This document shows, in pieces, positions 1 through 9,488 of a stretch of DNA of 53,354 nt (within the stretch, counting starts at the first letter, position 1; every line of letters starts with the position of its first letter). The stretch comes from Roseococcus sp. GTDB taxonomy: Bacteria > Pseudomonadota > Alphaproteobacteria > Acetobacterales > Acetobacteraceae. The notes under the pieces are model-generated. The model did not search any database. It saw only the letters and a list, made by a program, of their open reading frames with translations, and was not told the origin of the DNA. The stretch spans positions 1 to 53,354 of the forward strand of contig NZ_JAIEQY010000046.1 of the NCBI RefSeq assembly GCF_019747315.1, read 5' to 3'. The translations under genes and the position numbers were made by a program.

Positions 1-1212
1 TTCGCCATCTACCTGCGCGCCATCCAGCGCGTGGAGATCGTGGATCCGCTGACGCTGCGCTTCCACACCGAGCGCCCGCACCCGGCAATGCCGAGCGACC
101 TCAGCTTCATCGCCATCATCGCCCGCCACGCGGCCACCGGCGCCGCGACGGAGGATTTCAACGCAGGCCGCGCCGCCATCGGCACCGGCCCTTATCGCTT
201 CGTCTCCTTCCGCGCGGGCGACCGGATCGAGCTGGCGCGCCACGACGCCTATTGGCGCGGGCCCCAGCCCTGGGCGCGCGTCAGTACGCGCATGATCACC
301 AATGACAGCGCGCGCCTTGCCGCCCTGCTGGCGGGCGATGTGGATGTGATCGACCAGGTTCCTTCCGCCGATCTGGCGCGCCTCAGGCGCGAGGCGCGGG
401 TTGCGATCGCCGAGGCGCCGAGCCTGCGCCTCATCTTCCTCTCGCCCGATTTCTCCCGCCGCGACAACCCGGTCTTTGTCGCGGACAATGAAGGCCGCCC
501 GCTGCCCACCAACCCGCTTCAGGATGTGCGGGTGCGCCGCGCGCTCTCCATCGCGATCGACCGCGAGGCGCTGTCGGCCCGCGTCATGGAGGGCACGGCG
601 CGGCCGGCCGGGCAATGGCTGCCGCCCGGCATCTTCTCGTACAACCCTGAGGTCCCGCCCCCCGCCCATGACCCCGAGGCCGCCCGCCGCCTGCTGGCCG
701 AGGCGGGCTTCCCGCAGGGCTTCCGCCTGACCCTGCACACGCCCAATGACCGCTACCCGAATGACAGCCGCACCTGCCAGGCGGTGGCGCAGATGTGGAC
801 GCGCGTCGGCATCCGCACCGAGGTGGTGGCGCTGCCCTGGGCAGCCTTCCCCGCCCGCGCGGCGCGCCAGGAATTCGCCATGCACCTGATCGGCTGGGGC
901 TCCTCGGCCGCGGATTCCTTCGGCGCGTTGATGAGCGTCATCGGCACCTTCAGCCGCGAACGGCGCCTGGGCACCTTCAACCACCATCGCTACAGCAACC
1001 CCGCCATGGATTCCCTGGTGGAGCGCGCGCTGATCACGACGGATGACGCGGCGCGCGAGGCGATGCTGCGCGATGCCGTGCGCATGGCGGCGGACGACGT
1101 GGCGGTGATCCCGCTCTACAACCTGGTGAATGTCTGGGCGACGCGCCCCGGCCTGCGCATGGATGCGCGCATGGATGAGCGGACGCTCGCCATGGGCATC
1201 CGTCCCGCATGA
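1..1212 (+). CDS. Peptide-type ABC transporter substrate-binding protein (family 5), N-terminus cut off
   Basis: The frame is open from base 1, so the gene begins left of the window; 403 codons are visible. The protein has features of family 5 solute receptors (DppA/OppA type): a GTGPYRF segment near residue 61, the stretch [15 protein letters not shown] in the middle and a C-terminal half with VIPLYN. Such proteins deliver peptides or other small solutes to an inner-membrane ABC transporter. The signal peptide would lie outside the window. The stop overlaps the next start by 4 bp, so it is co-translated with the dehydrogenase and sulfatase genes downstream. Its permease and ATPase genes, if linked, are to the left. 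The substrate cannot be read from the sequence; the neighbours suggest a sulfated or hydroxylated compound, which is inference. Confidence 0.88.
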   Translation, partial: FAIYLRAIQRVEIVDPLTLRFHTERPHPAMPSDLSFIAIIARHAATGAATEDFNAGRAAIGTGPYRFVSFRAGDRIELARHDAYWRGPQPWARVSTRMITNDSARLAALLAGDVDVIDQVPSADLARLRREARVAIAEAPSLRLIFLSPDFSRRDNPVFVADNEGRPLPTNPLQDVRVRRALSIAIDREALSARVMEGTARPAGQWLPPGIFSYNPEVPPPAHDPEAARRLLAEAGFPQGFRLTLHTPNDRYPNDSRTCQAVAQMWTRVGIRTEVVALPWAAFPARAARQEFAMHLIGWGSSAADSFGALMSVIGTFSRERRLGTFNHHRYSNPAMDSLVERALITTDDAAREAMLRDAVRMAADDVAVIPLYNLVNVWATRPGLRMDARMDERTLAMGIRPA

Positions 1213-1955
1213 GCCGCCTGGCCGCCCTTTTCGCGCTGGAGGGCCGCACCGCCTTCGTCACCGGCGGCAATTCGGGCATCGGCCTCGCCATCGCCCGCGC
1301 GCTGGGGTTGGCGGGCGCGCGGCTGATCCTCTCCGCGCGGCGCGAGGCGGAATTGGCGCGGGCCGTCACGGACCTCGCCGCCGAGGGCATCGCAGCGGAG
1401 GCGGTCCCGCTCGATCTCACCCAATCCGATTTCAGCGCGTTGGATGCCGCGCCCGATATCCTGGTGAACGCGGCCGGCGTGAATCTCCGCCAGCCCTTCG
1501 CCGAAGTCACCGCCGAAGCCTTCGACCTGCACATGGCGCTGCACCTGAGGGCACCCTTCCTGCTGACGCAGCGTTTCGCGCCCGGCATGGCGGCGCGCGG
1601 CTGGGGGCGCATCCTCAACATCGGCTCGCTGCAATCCTTCCGCGCCTTCCCCGACAGCGCGCCCTATGGCGCGGGCAAGGGCGGCATCGCCCAACTCACG
1701 CGCGCCATGGCCGAGGCCTGGTCCCGCCAGGGCATCACCTGCAACGCCATCGCACCCGGCTTCTTCCCGACCCCGCTGACCGCGCCCGTCTTCAACGATA
1801 CCGCGCGCGCAGCGACGCTGGCCGAGCGCACCTGCATCGGCCGCAACGGACAGCTGGAGGATCTGCACGGCAGCGCCGTATTCCTCTGCTCCGACGCCAG
1901 CGCCTATGTGACCGGCCAGATCCTGGCCGTGGATGGAGGATTTCTCGCCAAATGA
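1209..1955 (+). CDS. SDR-family NAD(P)-dependent oxidoreductase
   Basis: A 248-residue classical short-chain dehydrogenase/reductase. The cofactor motif TGGNSGIG is at residues 18-25, NAAG at 87-90, the catalytic Ser at 140 and the YxxxK pair at Tyr153/Lys157. The C-terminus ([12 protein letters not shown]) is typical of the 3-oxoacyl-ACP reductase/sugar-alcohol dehydrogenase type. It should oxidise or reduce a secondary alcohol/ketone in the cytoplasm. The ATG overlaps the upstream receptor stop, and its own stop overlaps the next start, both by 4 bp, so it belongs to a coupled catabolic operon. The substrate is unknown; a hydroxy compound released or imported by the neighbouring sulfatase or receptor is a reasonable guess. 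Confidence 0.9.
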   Translation: MSRLAALFALEGRTAFVTGGNSGIGLAIARALGLAGARLILSARREAELARAVTDLAAEGIAAEAVPLDLTQSDFSALDAAPDILVNAAGVNLRQPFAEVTAEAFDLHMALHLRAPFLLTQRFAPGMAARGWGRILNIGSLQSFRAFPDSAPYGAGKGGIAQLTRAMAEAWSRQGITCNAIAPGFFPTPLTAPVFNDTARAATLAERTCIGRNGQLEDLHGSAVFLCSDASAYVTGQILAVDGGFLAK

Positions 1956-2941
1956 AGGCACTTGTTCAGACCGCCCCCAACACGCTGGTCTATCGCGAGG
2001 AACCGCAGCCGGAACCCCGCGCGGGCGAAGCGCTGATCCGTGTGGAAGCGGTGGGCATCTGCGGCTCGGACATGCATGCCATCCATGGCCATGATTCGCG
2101 CCGCCCCACGCCGATCATCCTCGGCCATGAGGCGGCGGGGCGCGTGCTGGACGGGCCTCTCGCGGGCCAGCGCGTGGCGGTGAACCCGCTCTGGGTGCCC
2201 ATGGACTGCGCCTTCGCACAGGAGGGCCGGCCGCATCTCTCGCCGCGCCGCGAAATCCTCTCCATGCCGCCGCGTCCCGGCGCCTTTGCCGAGTGGGTGC
2301 GCGCGCCGGTCGAGAACCTGGTCCCGATCCCCGAGGCGATGCCCGCCGCACATGCCGCGCTGGCCGAGCCCATCGCCGTTGCCTACCACGCCGTTCATCA
2401 CGGCGCGCGGCTGCTGGGCCAGCCCTTGCCCGCTGCACGTTGCGTCGTGCTCGGCGGCGGCGCCATCGGTCTCGCTTGCGCTTTGGTGCTGCGCCAGGCG
2501 GGCGCCGGAGAGATTGTCCTCGTCGAACCCAATGCCGCGCGTCGCGAGACGGCGATGCGCGCCGGCATCACCCTGGCCTGCGCGCCCGAGGAAGGGCCCG
2601 AGGATGGCAGCGCCGACCTCATCCTGGACGCGGTCGGCAGCGCCGCGACGCGCGCCGCCTCTTGCCGCATCGCGCGGCCGGGCAGCGTCATCGTGCATGC
2701 CGGGCTGCTGCCCGGCGCCGAGGGCCTCGATGTGCGTCGGCTGACGCTGCAGGAGATCACCTTCACCGGCACCTATTGCTACACGCCCGCGGAGTTCCGC
2801 ACCGTGGTGCGCCTGCTCATCGGCGGGCGCTTCGGTGCGCTGGACTGGCTGGAGGCGCGGCCGCTGGCCGAGGGCGCCCAGGCCGTTGCCGACATCGATG
2901 CCGGCCGCGTCGCCGCCGCCAAGATCATCCTCATCCCATGA
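1952..2941 (+). CDS. MDR-family (zinc-type) alcohol/polyol dehydrogenase lacking the structural zinc lobe
   Basis: A 329-residue medium-chain dehydrogenase of the threonine/L-idonate dehydrogenase type. The catalytic-zinc region is present: GICGSD with Cys37, and GHE with His59-Glu60. A Rossmann motif (GGGAIG) lies near residue 168. The segment that usually carries four cysteines for the structural zinc has none in this protein: the stretch after VNPLWVPM contains only one Cys. The ATG overlaps the SDR stop by 4 bp and the stop overlaps the sulfatase start. Paired SDR and MDR enzymes often act in sequence on a polyol, sugar or hydroxy acid; the substrate here is not evident. The downstream-shifted start and the missing cysteines make it shorter than usual (about 340-350 residues). 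Confidence 0.88.
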   Translation: MKALVQTAPNTLVYREEPQPEPRAGEALIRVEAVGICGSDMHAIHGHDSRRPTPIILGHEAAGRVLDGPLAGQRVAVNPLWVPMDCAFAQEGRPHLSPRREILSMPPRPGAFAEWVRAPVENLVPIPEAMPAAHAALAEPIAVAYHAVHHGARLLGQPLPAARCVVLGGGAIGLACALVLRQAGAGEIVLVEPNAARRETAMRAGITLACAPEEGPEDGSADLILDAVGSAATRAASCRIARPGSVIVHAGLLPGAEGLDVRRLTLQEITFTGTYCYTPAEFRTVVRLLIGGRFGALDWLEARPLAEGAQAVADIDAGRVAAAKIILIP

Positions 2942-4515
2942 CCGAGCAGGACCGCCCCATGCGCAAGCCCAACATCCTCCTGGTCATGGCCGACCAGCTG
3001 ACGGCCGGCGCGCTTCCCGCCTATGGCAACAAGGTCGCGAAGACGCCGCACATCAACGCGCTCGCCGCGCGCGGCACGGTCTTCGGCAACACCTATTGCA
3101 ACTTCCCGATCTGCGCGCCGTCGCGCGCCTCCATGCTGACGGGCCAGCGCGCCACCAGCATCGGCGCCTTCGACAATGGCGCGGATTTCCCCTCCTCCAC
3201 GCCCACGCTGATGCACCACCTGCGGCTGGAGGGGTATCGCACCATCCTCGCGGGCAAGATGCATTTCGTGGGGCCGGACCAGTTGCATGGCTATGAGGAG
3301 CGGATCACCACCGACATCTACCCCTCCGACTTCACCTGGACGCCGGATTGGCAATCCAACCCGCCCGTCTCCGGCGCGCGGATGAGCCTGCTGGGGGTGG
3401 TGGAAGCCGGGCTGTGCAGCCGCAGCCTGCAGCTCGATTTCGACGAGGAGGTCGCCTACGCGGCCGAGCGCAAGCTCTATGACCTGGCGCGGGACGAGGA
3501 TAAGCGGCCCTTCTTCATGACCGTCTCCTTCACCCATCCGCACAATCCCTTCGTCACCACGCAGGAATACTGGGACCGCTACGACCCGTCCGAGATCGAC
3601 ATGCCCGCGCTGGGGCCGATCCCTTTCGACGAGCAGGATGGCCGCAGCCAGCGCCATTACCTGCTGACCCGCTGCGACGAGCACGACATCACGCCGGACC
3701 GGCTGCGCGACGCCCGCCACGCCTATTACGGGATGACGAGCTACATCGACGACAAGCTGGGCCAGCTGGTCGCCACGCTGAAGGCCGCGGGCCTCGATGA
3801 GAACACCATCATCATCTTCACCTCGGACCACGGCGAAATGCTCGGCGAGCGCGGCATGTGGTTCAAGATGTGCCTCTTCGAGGGCTCGGTCCGCGTGCCG
3901 CTCATCATCGCGGGTCCCGGCTGGCCCGAGGGGGCCGCGCGCGAGGAAAACACCTCCCTGCTCGACCTGGCACCCACCATCCTCGCCCAGGCGGCCGAGG
4001 GCCCGCGCGTGACCGCCTTCGAGGGGCATGACCTCAAGCCGCTGGCCCTGGGCGAGGCGGTGGACTGGCCCACGGATGTGCTGTGCGAATACACCGCCGA
4101 GGGCTGCGACGAACCCTGGCTGATGCTGCGGCGCGGCCATCGCAAGATGATCTGGAGCGAGACGCACGGCCCCCAGCTCTTCGACCTCGCGGCCGATCCG
4201 CATGAGGCGCGGGACCTGGCGCGCCTGCCGGAACATGCGGCGGAAGTCGCGGCGATGATCGCGGCGATCCGCACGCATTGGGATGTCGAATGCGTGAACC
4301 AGGCCGCGCTTGAGAGCCAGAAGCGCCGCCACATGCTGCGCGATGCGCTCGGCCATGGCCAGCGCCCCCCCTGGGACTGGCAGCCGCCCAGCAACGCCGC
4401 GAGGCAGTACGTCCGCAGCGGCGACAGCCCGACGCTCACCAAGATCCGCTCACGCCTGCCCTACCGCGCACCCGTGCCGCCCGACCATCCCCGCGAACCC
4501 GAGGACAAGACATGA
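2938..4515 (+). CDS. betC: Choline-sulfatase-like type I sulfatase
   Basis: A 525-residue arylsulfatase-superfamily enzyme. The formylglycine signature CAPSR places the catalytic cysteine at residue 59. Metal-ligand motifs are visible: MADQ near the N-terminus and TSDHGEMLGERG in the middle. Residues 100-120 (GKMHFVGPDQLHG, then TTDIYPSDF) closely match what I know of choline-sulfatase BetC, as does the C-terminal segment with PPWDWQPP. BetC hydrolyses choline-O-sulfate to choline and sulfate in the cytoplasm; no signal peptide is visible here. I chose the start at 2938 (4-bp overlap with the dehydrogenase stop); a second ATG at 2959 is possible. A formylglycine-generating enzyme would be needed and is not in the window. 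Related sulfatases act on other sulfate esters, so the exact substrate is not proven. Confidence 0.8.
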   Translation: MTEQDRPMRKPNILLVMADQLTAGALPAYGNKVAKTPHINALAARGTVFGNTYCNFPICAPSRASMLTGQRATSIGAFDNGADFPSSTPTLMHHLRLEGYRTILAGKMHFVGPDQLHGYEERITTDIYPSDFTWTPDWQSNPPVSGARMSLLGVVEAGLCSRSLQLDFDEEVAYAAERKLYDLARDEDKRPFFMTVSFTHPHNPFVTTQEYWDRYDPSEIDMPALGPIPFDEQDGRSQRHYLLTRCDEHDITPDRLRDARHAYYGMTSYIDDKLGQLVATLKAAGLDENTIIIFTSDHGEMLGERGMWFKMCLFEGSVRVPLIIAGPGWPEGAAREENTSLLDLAPTILAQAAEGPRVTAFEGHDLKPLALGEAVDWPTDVLCEYTAEGCDEPWLMLRRGHRKMIWSETHGPQLFDLAADPHEARDLARLPEHAAEVAAMIAAIRTHWDVECVNQAALESQKRRHMLRDALGHGQRPPWDWQPPSNAARQYVRSGDSPTLTKIRSRLPYRAPVPPDHPREPEDKT

Positions 4516-5471
4516 GCCTGCACCGCCGCGGGCTCATGCTCGCCACAGCCACCCTTGCCGCCGCCGGAGGGGCCCGCGCGCAGGGCCTGCAGAACCGCCC
4601 GGTGAGGATCATCATCCCCTTCCCGCCGGGCGCCGCGATGGATGTGACGGCGCGCATGATCGTCACCCCCCTGGCCGAGGCGCTGGGCCAGGCCGTGGTG
4701 ATCGAGACACGCCCGGGCGCCGGCTCCACCATCGGGACCGCCGCAGTGGCCAGTGCCGCGCCGGATGGCCACACCATCCTCTTCACCTCGGCCGCGATCG
4801 CCTCGGCGCCGGCGGTGATGCCGCAGCTCAGCTTCGATCCGCTGCGGGATTTCGCGCCGCTCAGCCTGCTGGGCCATGTGCCGCTGGTGCTGACCACAGG
4901 GCCGCAGGGCCGCCTGACCGACATGGCCGCGCTGCTGGCGGCGGCACGCGCCGCACCGGGCAGCCTGACCTATGCCACGCCGGGCAATGGCACGCCGATC
5001 CATCTGGCGATGGAACTGTTGCAGCGCGAGGCCGGGATCCGCCTGGTCCATGTGCCCTATCGCGGCACGCCGGTGCCCGATCTCATCGCCGGACGCGTGG
5101 ACCTGCACCTCGACAGCGCACATGCGGCCATCGCGCGCGCGCGCCAGGGGCAGGTGCGGCTGCTGGGCATCTCCACGCCGCGGCGCCTCGCTGCCCTGCC
5201 CGACCTGCCCGCCATCGCGGAGACGGTGCCGGGCTATGACGCCAGCACCTGGTTCGCCTTTTTTGCGCCCGTACGTGTGCCAGCCCCGATTCTCGCGCAG
5301 CTGAGCGAGGCGCTGGTCAACGTCACTTCCCGCCCGGCCCTGCGCGCCGCCCTGGCCGAGCAGGGGGTGGAGGTGCAGGCCACCGGGCCCGAAGTGCTGG
5401 GCCGGCTGATGCAGTCGGATACCGAGCGTTGGGGCGCGCTGGCGCGCTCAGTCGGCGCGCGGTTGGAATAA
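4512..5471 (+). CDS. Bug-family (TctC-like) tripartite tricarboxylate receptor
   Basis: A 319-residue periplasmic receptor. The N-terminus (MSLHRRGLMLATATLAAAGG, then ARA|Q) is a signal peptide with an early arginine pair. The mature start NRPVRIIIPFPPGAAMDVTA and the later blocks VIETRPGAG and ASAAPDGHTILF are the hallmark of the family, whose members bind carboxylates or other small acids and hand them to TctAB-type permeases. No TctA/TctB genes are nearby, which is common for this expanded family. The ATG overlaps the sulfatase stop by 4 bp, so it is the last gene of the operon. Ligand unknown. Confidence 0.9.
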   Translation: MSLHRRGLMLATATLAAAGGARAQGLQNRPVRIIIPFPPGAAMDVTARMIVTPLAEALGQAVVIETRPGAGSTIGTAAVASAAPDGHTILFTSAAIASAPAVMPQLSFDPLRDFAPLSLLGHVPLVLTTGPQGRLTDMAALLAAARAAPGSLTYATPGNGTPIHLAMELLQREAGIRLVHVPYRGTPVPDLIAGRVDLHLDSAHAAIARARQGQVRLLGISTPRRLAALPDLPAIAETVPGYDASTWFAFFAPVRVPAPILAQLSEALVNVTSRPALRAALAEQGVEVQATGPEVLGRLMQSDTERWGALARSVGARLE

Positions 5472-5496
5472 GCCGCGCGGCAAGGCGCGGGCGAGA

Positions 5497-5525
5497 TTGA
5501 CAGGCGGCGGTGAAACCGCTTGAAC
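5497..5525 (+). promoter_or_regulatory. Candidate sigma-70 promoter of the tRNA/tuf/secE/nusG block
   Basis: A perfect -35 hexamer TTGACA (5497-5502) is followed after 17 bp by TTGAAC (5520-5525), a weak -10, 48 bp before tRNA-Tyr. The position fits a strong stable-RNA promoter, but the poor -10 keeps this uncertain. Confidence 0.45.
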
Positions 5526-5572
5526 CCGCCCGCTTCCATCGGACGCGCGTGCCTCGGTTCGTGCGCTACTAC

Positions 5573-5655
5573 GGAGGGGTGCCCGAGTGGCTAAAGGGGA
5601 CGGACTGTAAATCCGTTGGCTTGCGCCTACGCTGGTTCGAATCCAGCCCCCTCCA
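5573..5655 (+). tRNA. tRNA-Tyr (GTA)
   Basis: A class II tRNA of 83 nt. The acceptor 5' strand GGAGGGG pairs with CCCCTCC (5648-5654), followed by discriminator A. The anticodon loop reads CTGTAAA, giving anticodon GTA. A long variable arm and the T-arm GCTGG/CCAGC around TTCGAAT are visible. The 3' CCA is not encoded. It heads the tRNA-Tyr/tRNA-Gly/tuf block seen in many proteobacteria. Confidence 0.96.
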
Positions 5656-5745
5656 TATTCCCCGGTGGCAGTGGGCCTCTCCCGCCCGCGACCTTTTGGT
5701 CGTGCGTGCGGGGGGCTCTTCGGTTATCCTCACCACCGCTGCGGC

Positions 5746-5819
5746 GCGGGTGTAGCTCAATGGTAGAGCACCAGCCTTCCAAGCTGGCTACGGGGGTTCG
5801 ATTCCCCTCACCCGCTCCA
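5746..5819 (+). tRNA. tRNA-Gly (TCC)
   Basis: Acceptor strands GCGGGTG and CACCCGC pair, with discriminator T and an encoded CCA (5817-5819). The anticodon loop CTTCCAA gives anticodon TCC. The T-loop is TTCGATT. It lies between tRNA-Tyr and tuf, 88 bp before the tuf start. Confidence 0.96.
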
Positions 5820-5907
5820 GCCCATCCAGGCATGGCGGGGTGGTGCTCCCACCGGGCTGGCCCCGCTCCCATGCGGCTTCTGGAACGATCATTCTCGGAG
5901 CTTTACA

Positions 5908-7095
<1,188 letters not shown>

Positions 7096-7136
7096 GCTGC
7101 GTTGACGCGGGCTTCGGCCTGCGGCAATCAGGGATC

Positions 7137-7165
7137 GGGCCGGGTTGGTGAATCCACCCCGGCCC
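7137..7165 (+). terminator. Hairpin between tuf and tRNA-Trp
   Basis: GGGCCGGG (7137-7144) pairs perfectly with CCCGGCCC (7158-7165), 5 bp before tRNA-Trp. There is no T-run, so it may be a processing or stabilising hairpin at the tuf mRNA 3' end rather than a terminator. Confidence 0.4.
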
Positions 7166-7169
7166 ATGC

Positions 7170-7246
7170 AGGGGCGTAGCTCAATTGGCTAGAGTGCCGG
7201 TCTCCAAAACCGGAGGTTGTGGGTTCGAGACCCTCCGCCCCTGCCA
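7170..7246 (+). tRNA. tRNA-Trp (CCA)
   Basis: Acceptor strands AGGGGCG and CGCCCCT pair, with discriminator G and an encoded CCA (7244-7246). The anticodon loop CTCCAAA gives anticodon CCA. The T-arm has GTGGG before TTCGAGA. It sits between tuf and secE, the usual alphaproteobacterial place. Confidence 0.96.
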
Positions 7247-7387
7247 CTCTTTCTTCACATCAGGCGGTCCCGAGCGGAAGCCGGATGCCCTCCCCTCACC
7301 CCCGCGATGTGGCAGGCACGTTGCAAGACGGCCGCCGACATGCTTTCAGGGGGCACCGCCTTCGGCACACATCAGGAAACCGGAATT

Positions 7388-7579
7388 TTGGCCAAGATCG
7401 ATCCCGTCCAGTTCACCCGGGAAGTGCGTCAGGAAGTCGCGAAGGTCACCTGGCCCTCGCGGCGCGAGACGCTGATCACAACCGGGCTGGTCCTGGCCCT
7501 GTCGTCACTCGCGGCGATCTTCTTCCTGGTGGTGGACCAGATCATCCAGTTCGCCATGAGCTGGATCTTCGGGTTCTAG
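7388..7579 (+). CDS. secE: Preprotein translocase subunit SecE (TTG start)
   Basis: A 63-residue SecE, the small essential subunit clamping SecY. The conserved amphipathic helix VRQEVAKVTWPSRRET is followed by one membrane segment (about residues 30-55: LVLALSSLAAIFFLVVDQII). I chose the TTG at 7388 because the family normally begins MAK-x-(D/N/S)P, and an AGGA at 7374-7377 sits 10 nt upstream. An in-frame ATG at 7340 would give 79 residues with an N-terminus unlike the family. It lies between tRNA-Trp and nusG, as expected. Confidence 0.93.
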   Translation: MAKIDPVQFTREVRQEVAKVTWPSRRETLITTGLVLALSSLAAIFFLVVDQIIQFAMSWIFGF

Positions 7580-7698
7580 GCCCTTGTCGAGAGGCTGATT
7601 CGTGCTTTTGGCGATTTCACCAGAAGCGATCAGGCTCTAACATCTAACGGATTTGACCGCGCCCGCGGGCGCCGGATTGTGAAGCGAGGTTCTGGCCG

Positions 7699-8235
7699 AT
7701 GGCCGATAAGCGTTGGTACGTCGTGCATGTCTATTCGGGCTTCGAGAAGAAGATCGCCGAGCAGATTCGCGCGCAGGCCGCCCAATCGGGTCTCGCCGAC
7801 CGGATCGAGGATATCCTCGTCCCCACCGAGCAGGTCGTCGAAGTCCGACGCGGCCAAAAGGTGGATGCCGAACGCAAGTTCTTCCCCGGCTACGTCCTGG
7901 TGAAGATGGAAATGACCGACGACACCTGGCACCTGGTGCGGGATACGCCCAAGGTCACGGGCTTCCTCGGCGCGCGCAACAAGCCCCAGCCCATCACCGA
8001 GGCCGAGGCGATGCGCATCGTCAACGCCATGGTCGAGGGTGCCGAGAAGCCGCGCCGCCCCGCCGTGCTCTTCGAGGTGGGCGAGCAGGTGCGCGTCTCG
8101 GACGGCCCCTTCACCAGCTTCAACGGCACGGTGGAAGAGGTGGACGAGGAGAAGGGCCGCCTGAAGGTCAGCGTCTCGATCTTCGGCCGTTCCACGCCGG
8201 TCGAGCTCGAATACGGGCAGGTCGAGAAGCTCTGA
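7699..8235 (+). CDS. nusG: Transcription termination/antitermination factor NusG
   Basis: A 178-residue NusG. The NGN domain (RWYVVHVYSGFEKK, then FPGYVLVKM and TPKVTGFLG) covers about residues 1-118. The KOW domain follows (GEQVRVSDGPFTSFNGTVEEV). It binds RNA polymerase and couples transcription to Rho or the ribosome. A GCGAGG (7684-7689) provides a ribosome binding site. It is 119 bp after secE. rplK/rplA do not follow; the next gene is on the opposite strand. Confidence 0.98.
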   Translation: MADKRWYVVHVYSGFEKKIAEQIRAQAAQSGLADRIEDILVPTEQVVEVRRGQKVDAERKFFPGYVLVKMEMTDDTWHLVRDTPKVTGFLGARNKPQPITEAEAMRIVNAMVEGAEKPRRPAVLFEVGEQVRVSDGPFTSFNGTVEEVDEEKGRLKVSVSIFGRSTPVELEYGQVEKL

Positions 8236-8240
8236 GCCCC

Positions 8241-8255
8241 CGCCCCTGAGGGGCG
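8241..8255 (+). terminator. Short hairpin just after nusG
   Basis: CGCCCC-TGA-GGGGCG lies 6 bp after the nusG stop. It has no T-run. It could end the secE-nusG transcript, which here has no ribosomal protein genes after it. Confidence 0.35.
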
Positions 8256-8372
8256 CCGGGCATCCGCCTTGGAGCCCGGATGACCAAGCCAGCTGCAGGA
8301 AGCCGGGAAAGCCAGGCAGGCTTTCGCTCAGCCAGCGAGATCAAGGGGCTGACCCCTCGCCCCCATGCGGAA

Positions 8373-8396
8373 CCGGCGCCCCTTTCGGGACGCCGG
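8373..8396. terminator. Candidate terminator of the manganese catalase gene
   Basis: A 10-bp stem with one mismatch (CCGGCGCCCC against GGGACGCCGG, loop TTTC) between the convergent nusG and manganese catalase genes, 10 bp past the catalase stop. No clear T-run on either strand. Confidence 0.4.
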
Positions 8397-8406
8397 CACC
8401 GTCGCA

Positions 8407-9204
8407 TCATTCGCGGCTATTGCGCTGACTGCCGATCGCGACCAACGGGTCCATGGGCGCCACGCCCGGCTTCTCGTCATCCAGGTTCACGAAGGATGGT
8501 GCATCGCCCAGGGTGATGAGGGTGGCCGGATCGCCCGTGATGCGCATGTCATCGCCCACCAGCGCGGGGCCGGGTTCCTCCGCATCCTTGCCGCCGAGCT
8601 GCGACATGTTGAAGTAGATGTCCACCGTTTCGTCCGGCGCCACCGCGCCGAAGAGCGGGACATCCAGCTTGCCCAGGTCATCCAGGGCCTTCATGAACAT
8701 GGCAGTGTGGGTGACTTCGCGCGTGTAGAGGAAGTGCAGCGCGCGCAGCGTGCCCTCATCGGGCGCCATCTTCATCAGCGCCTCATAGGTCTGCCGCGCG
8801 CCGGCCTCGGCGCCGATATTGGCCCGCAGGTCGCGCACCACATTGGCACCTTCATGCACATAGGCGCCGGTCCAGGCGGTGCCGCAGGAATCGAGCAGAT
8901 GCGGCCCCACCCCACGCACGGCAAACAGGGTGGACCGCCAGGCCTGCTCCTCCACCGCGCCGGCGGAGTGCTGCTGGATGATCATGCCGACGACCTCGAG
9001 GTGGCTGAATTCCTCCACCGCGATGTCCTGCAGCATGTCGCGGATGGCGGGATCCTCCACATGGAAGGATTGCACCCAGTATTGCAGGGCTGCGGTCAGC
9101 TCGCCGGTCGCGCCGCCGAACTGCTCCAACATGAACTGGGCGAAACGCGGGTCCGGCCGGGTGACCTCGACGGGCGTCATGAGGGTTTTTGTGTGACGGA
9201 ACAA
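8407..9204 (-). CDS. Manganese catalase (TTG start)
   Basis: A 265-residue non-haem dimanganese catalase, converting H2O2 to water and oxygen in the cytoplasm. The predicted metal ligands are all visible: Glu35 (GATGEL), Glu65 and His68 (EEFSH), Glu133 (GAEAGARQ) and His166 (REVTH). These positions match the known ligand pattern of the family. I chose the TTG at 9204 because the family typically begins MFxHxKxL and a GGAGGA lies 8 nt upstream of it; the ATG at 9180 would remove this conserved start. It is convergent with nusG and 93 bp from a tRNA-Pro on the same strand. The gene stands alone and may have been inserted between nusG and the rest of the ribosomal locus (inference). Confidence 0.93.
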   Translation of the reverse strand: MFRHTKTLMTPVEVTRPDPRFAQFMLEQFGGATGELTAALQYWVQSFHVEDPAIRDMLQDIAVEEFSHLEVVGMIIQQHSAGAVEEQAWRSTLFAVRGVGPHLLDSCGTAWTGAYVHEGANVVRDLRANIGAEAGARQTYEALMKMAPDEGTLRALHFLYTREVTHTAMFMKALDDLGKLDVPLFGAVAPDETVDIYFNMSQLGGKDAEEPGPALVGDDMRITGDPATLITLGDAPSFVNLDDEKPGVAPMDPLVAIGSQRNSRE

Positions 9205-9296
9205 GGCGGATCTCCTCCGGGTGAGATCCTTGAACCTTCGTCACGCAATCGGGTTGCGAATTCCGCTGCCGGCCCGGAAGGGAGAATTTGGGGGAT

Positions 9297-9373
9297 TGGT
9301 CGGAGCGGCGGGATTCGAACCCACGACCCCCAGTCCCCCAGACTGGTGCGCTACCAGACTGCGCTACGCTCCG
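9297..9373 (-). tRNA. tRNA-Pro (GGG)
   Basis: Read on the minus strand, acceptor strands CGGAGCG and CGCTCCG pair, discriminator is A and CCA is encoded (9299-9297). The anticodon loop CTGGGGA gives anticodon GGG. The T-loop is TTCGAAT. Confidence 0.96.
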
Positions 9374-9488
9374 ACGCGGAAGGCCTTACCACCCGTGGCG
9401 CGCTTGTCCAAGGGGGGCAGGGCGCCGGTTGAACTTCGTCACGACATGGCGCCTCGCGCCCAGGGCGTGGCTTGCCTATAGGGGGCGC

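Noticed and set aside
5573-5819. tRNA pair considered as an integration site for a mobile element
   Set aside because: No integrase gene and no duplicated tRNA 3' end were seen nearby; the block is the normal tuf-linked tRNA cluster.
9297-9373. tRNA-Pro as an attachment site for the manganese catalase gene
   Set aside because: No direct repeat of the tRNA 3' end was found on the other side of the catalase, and no integrase is present.
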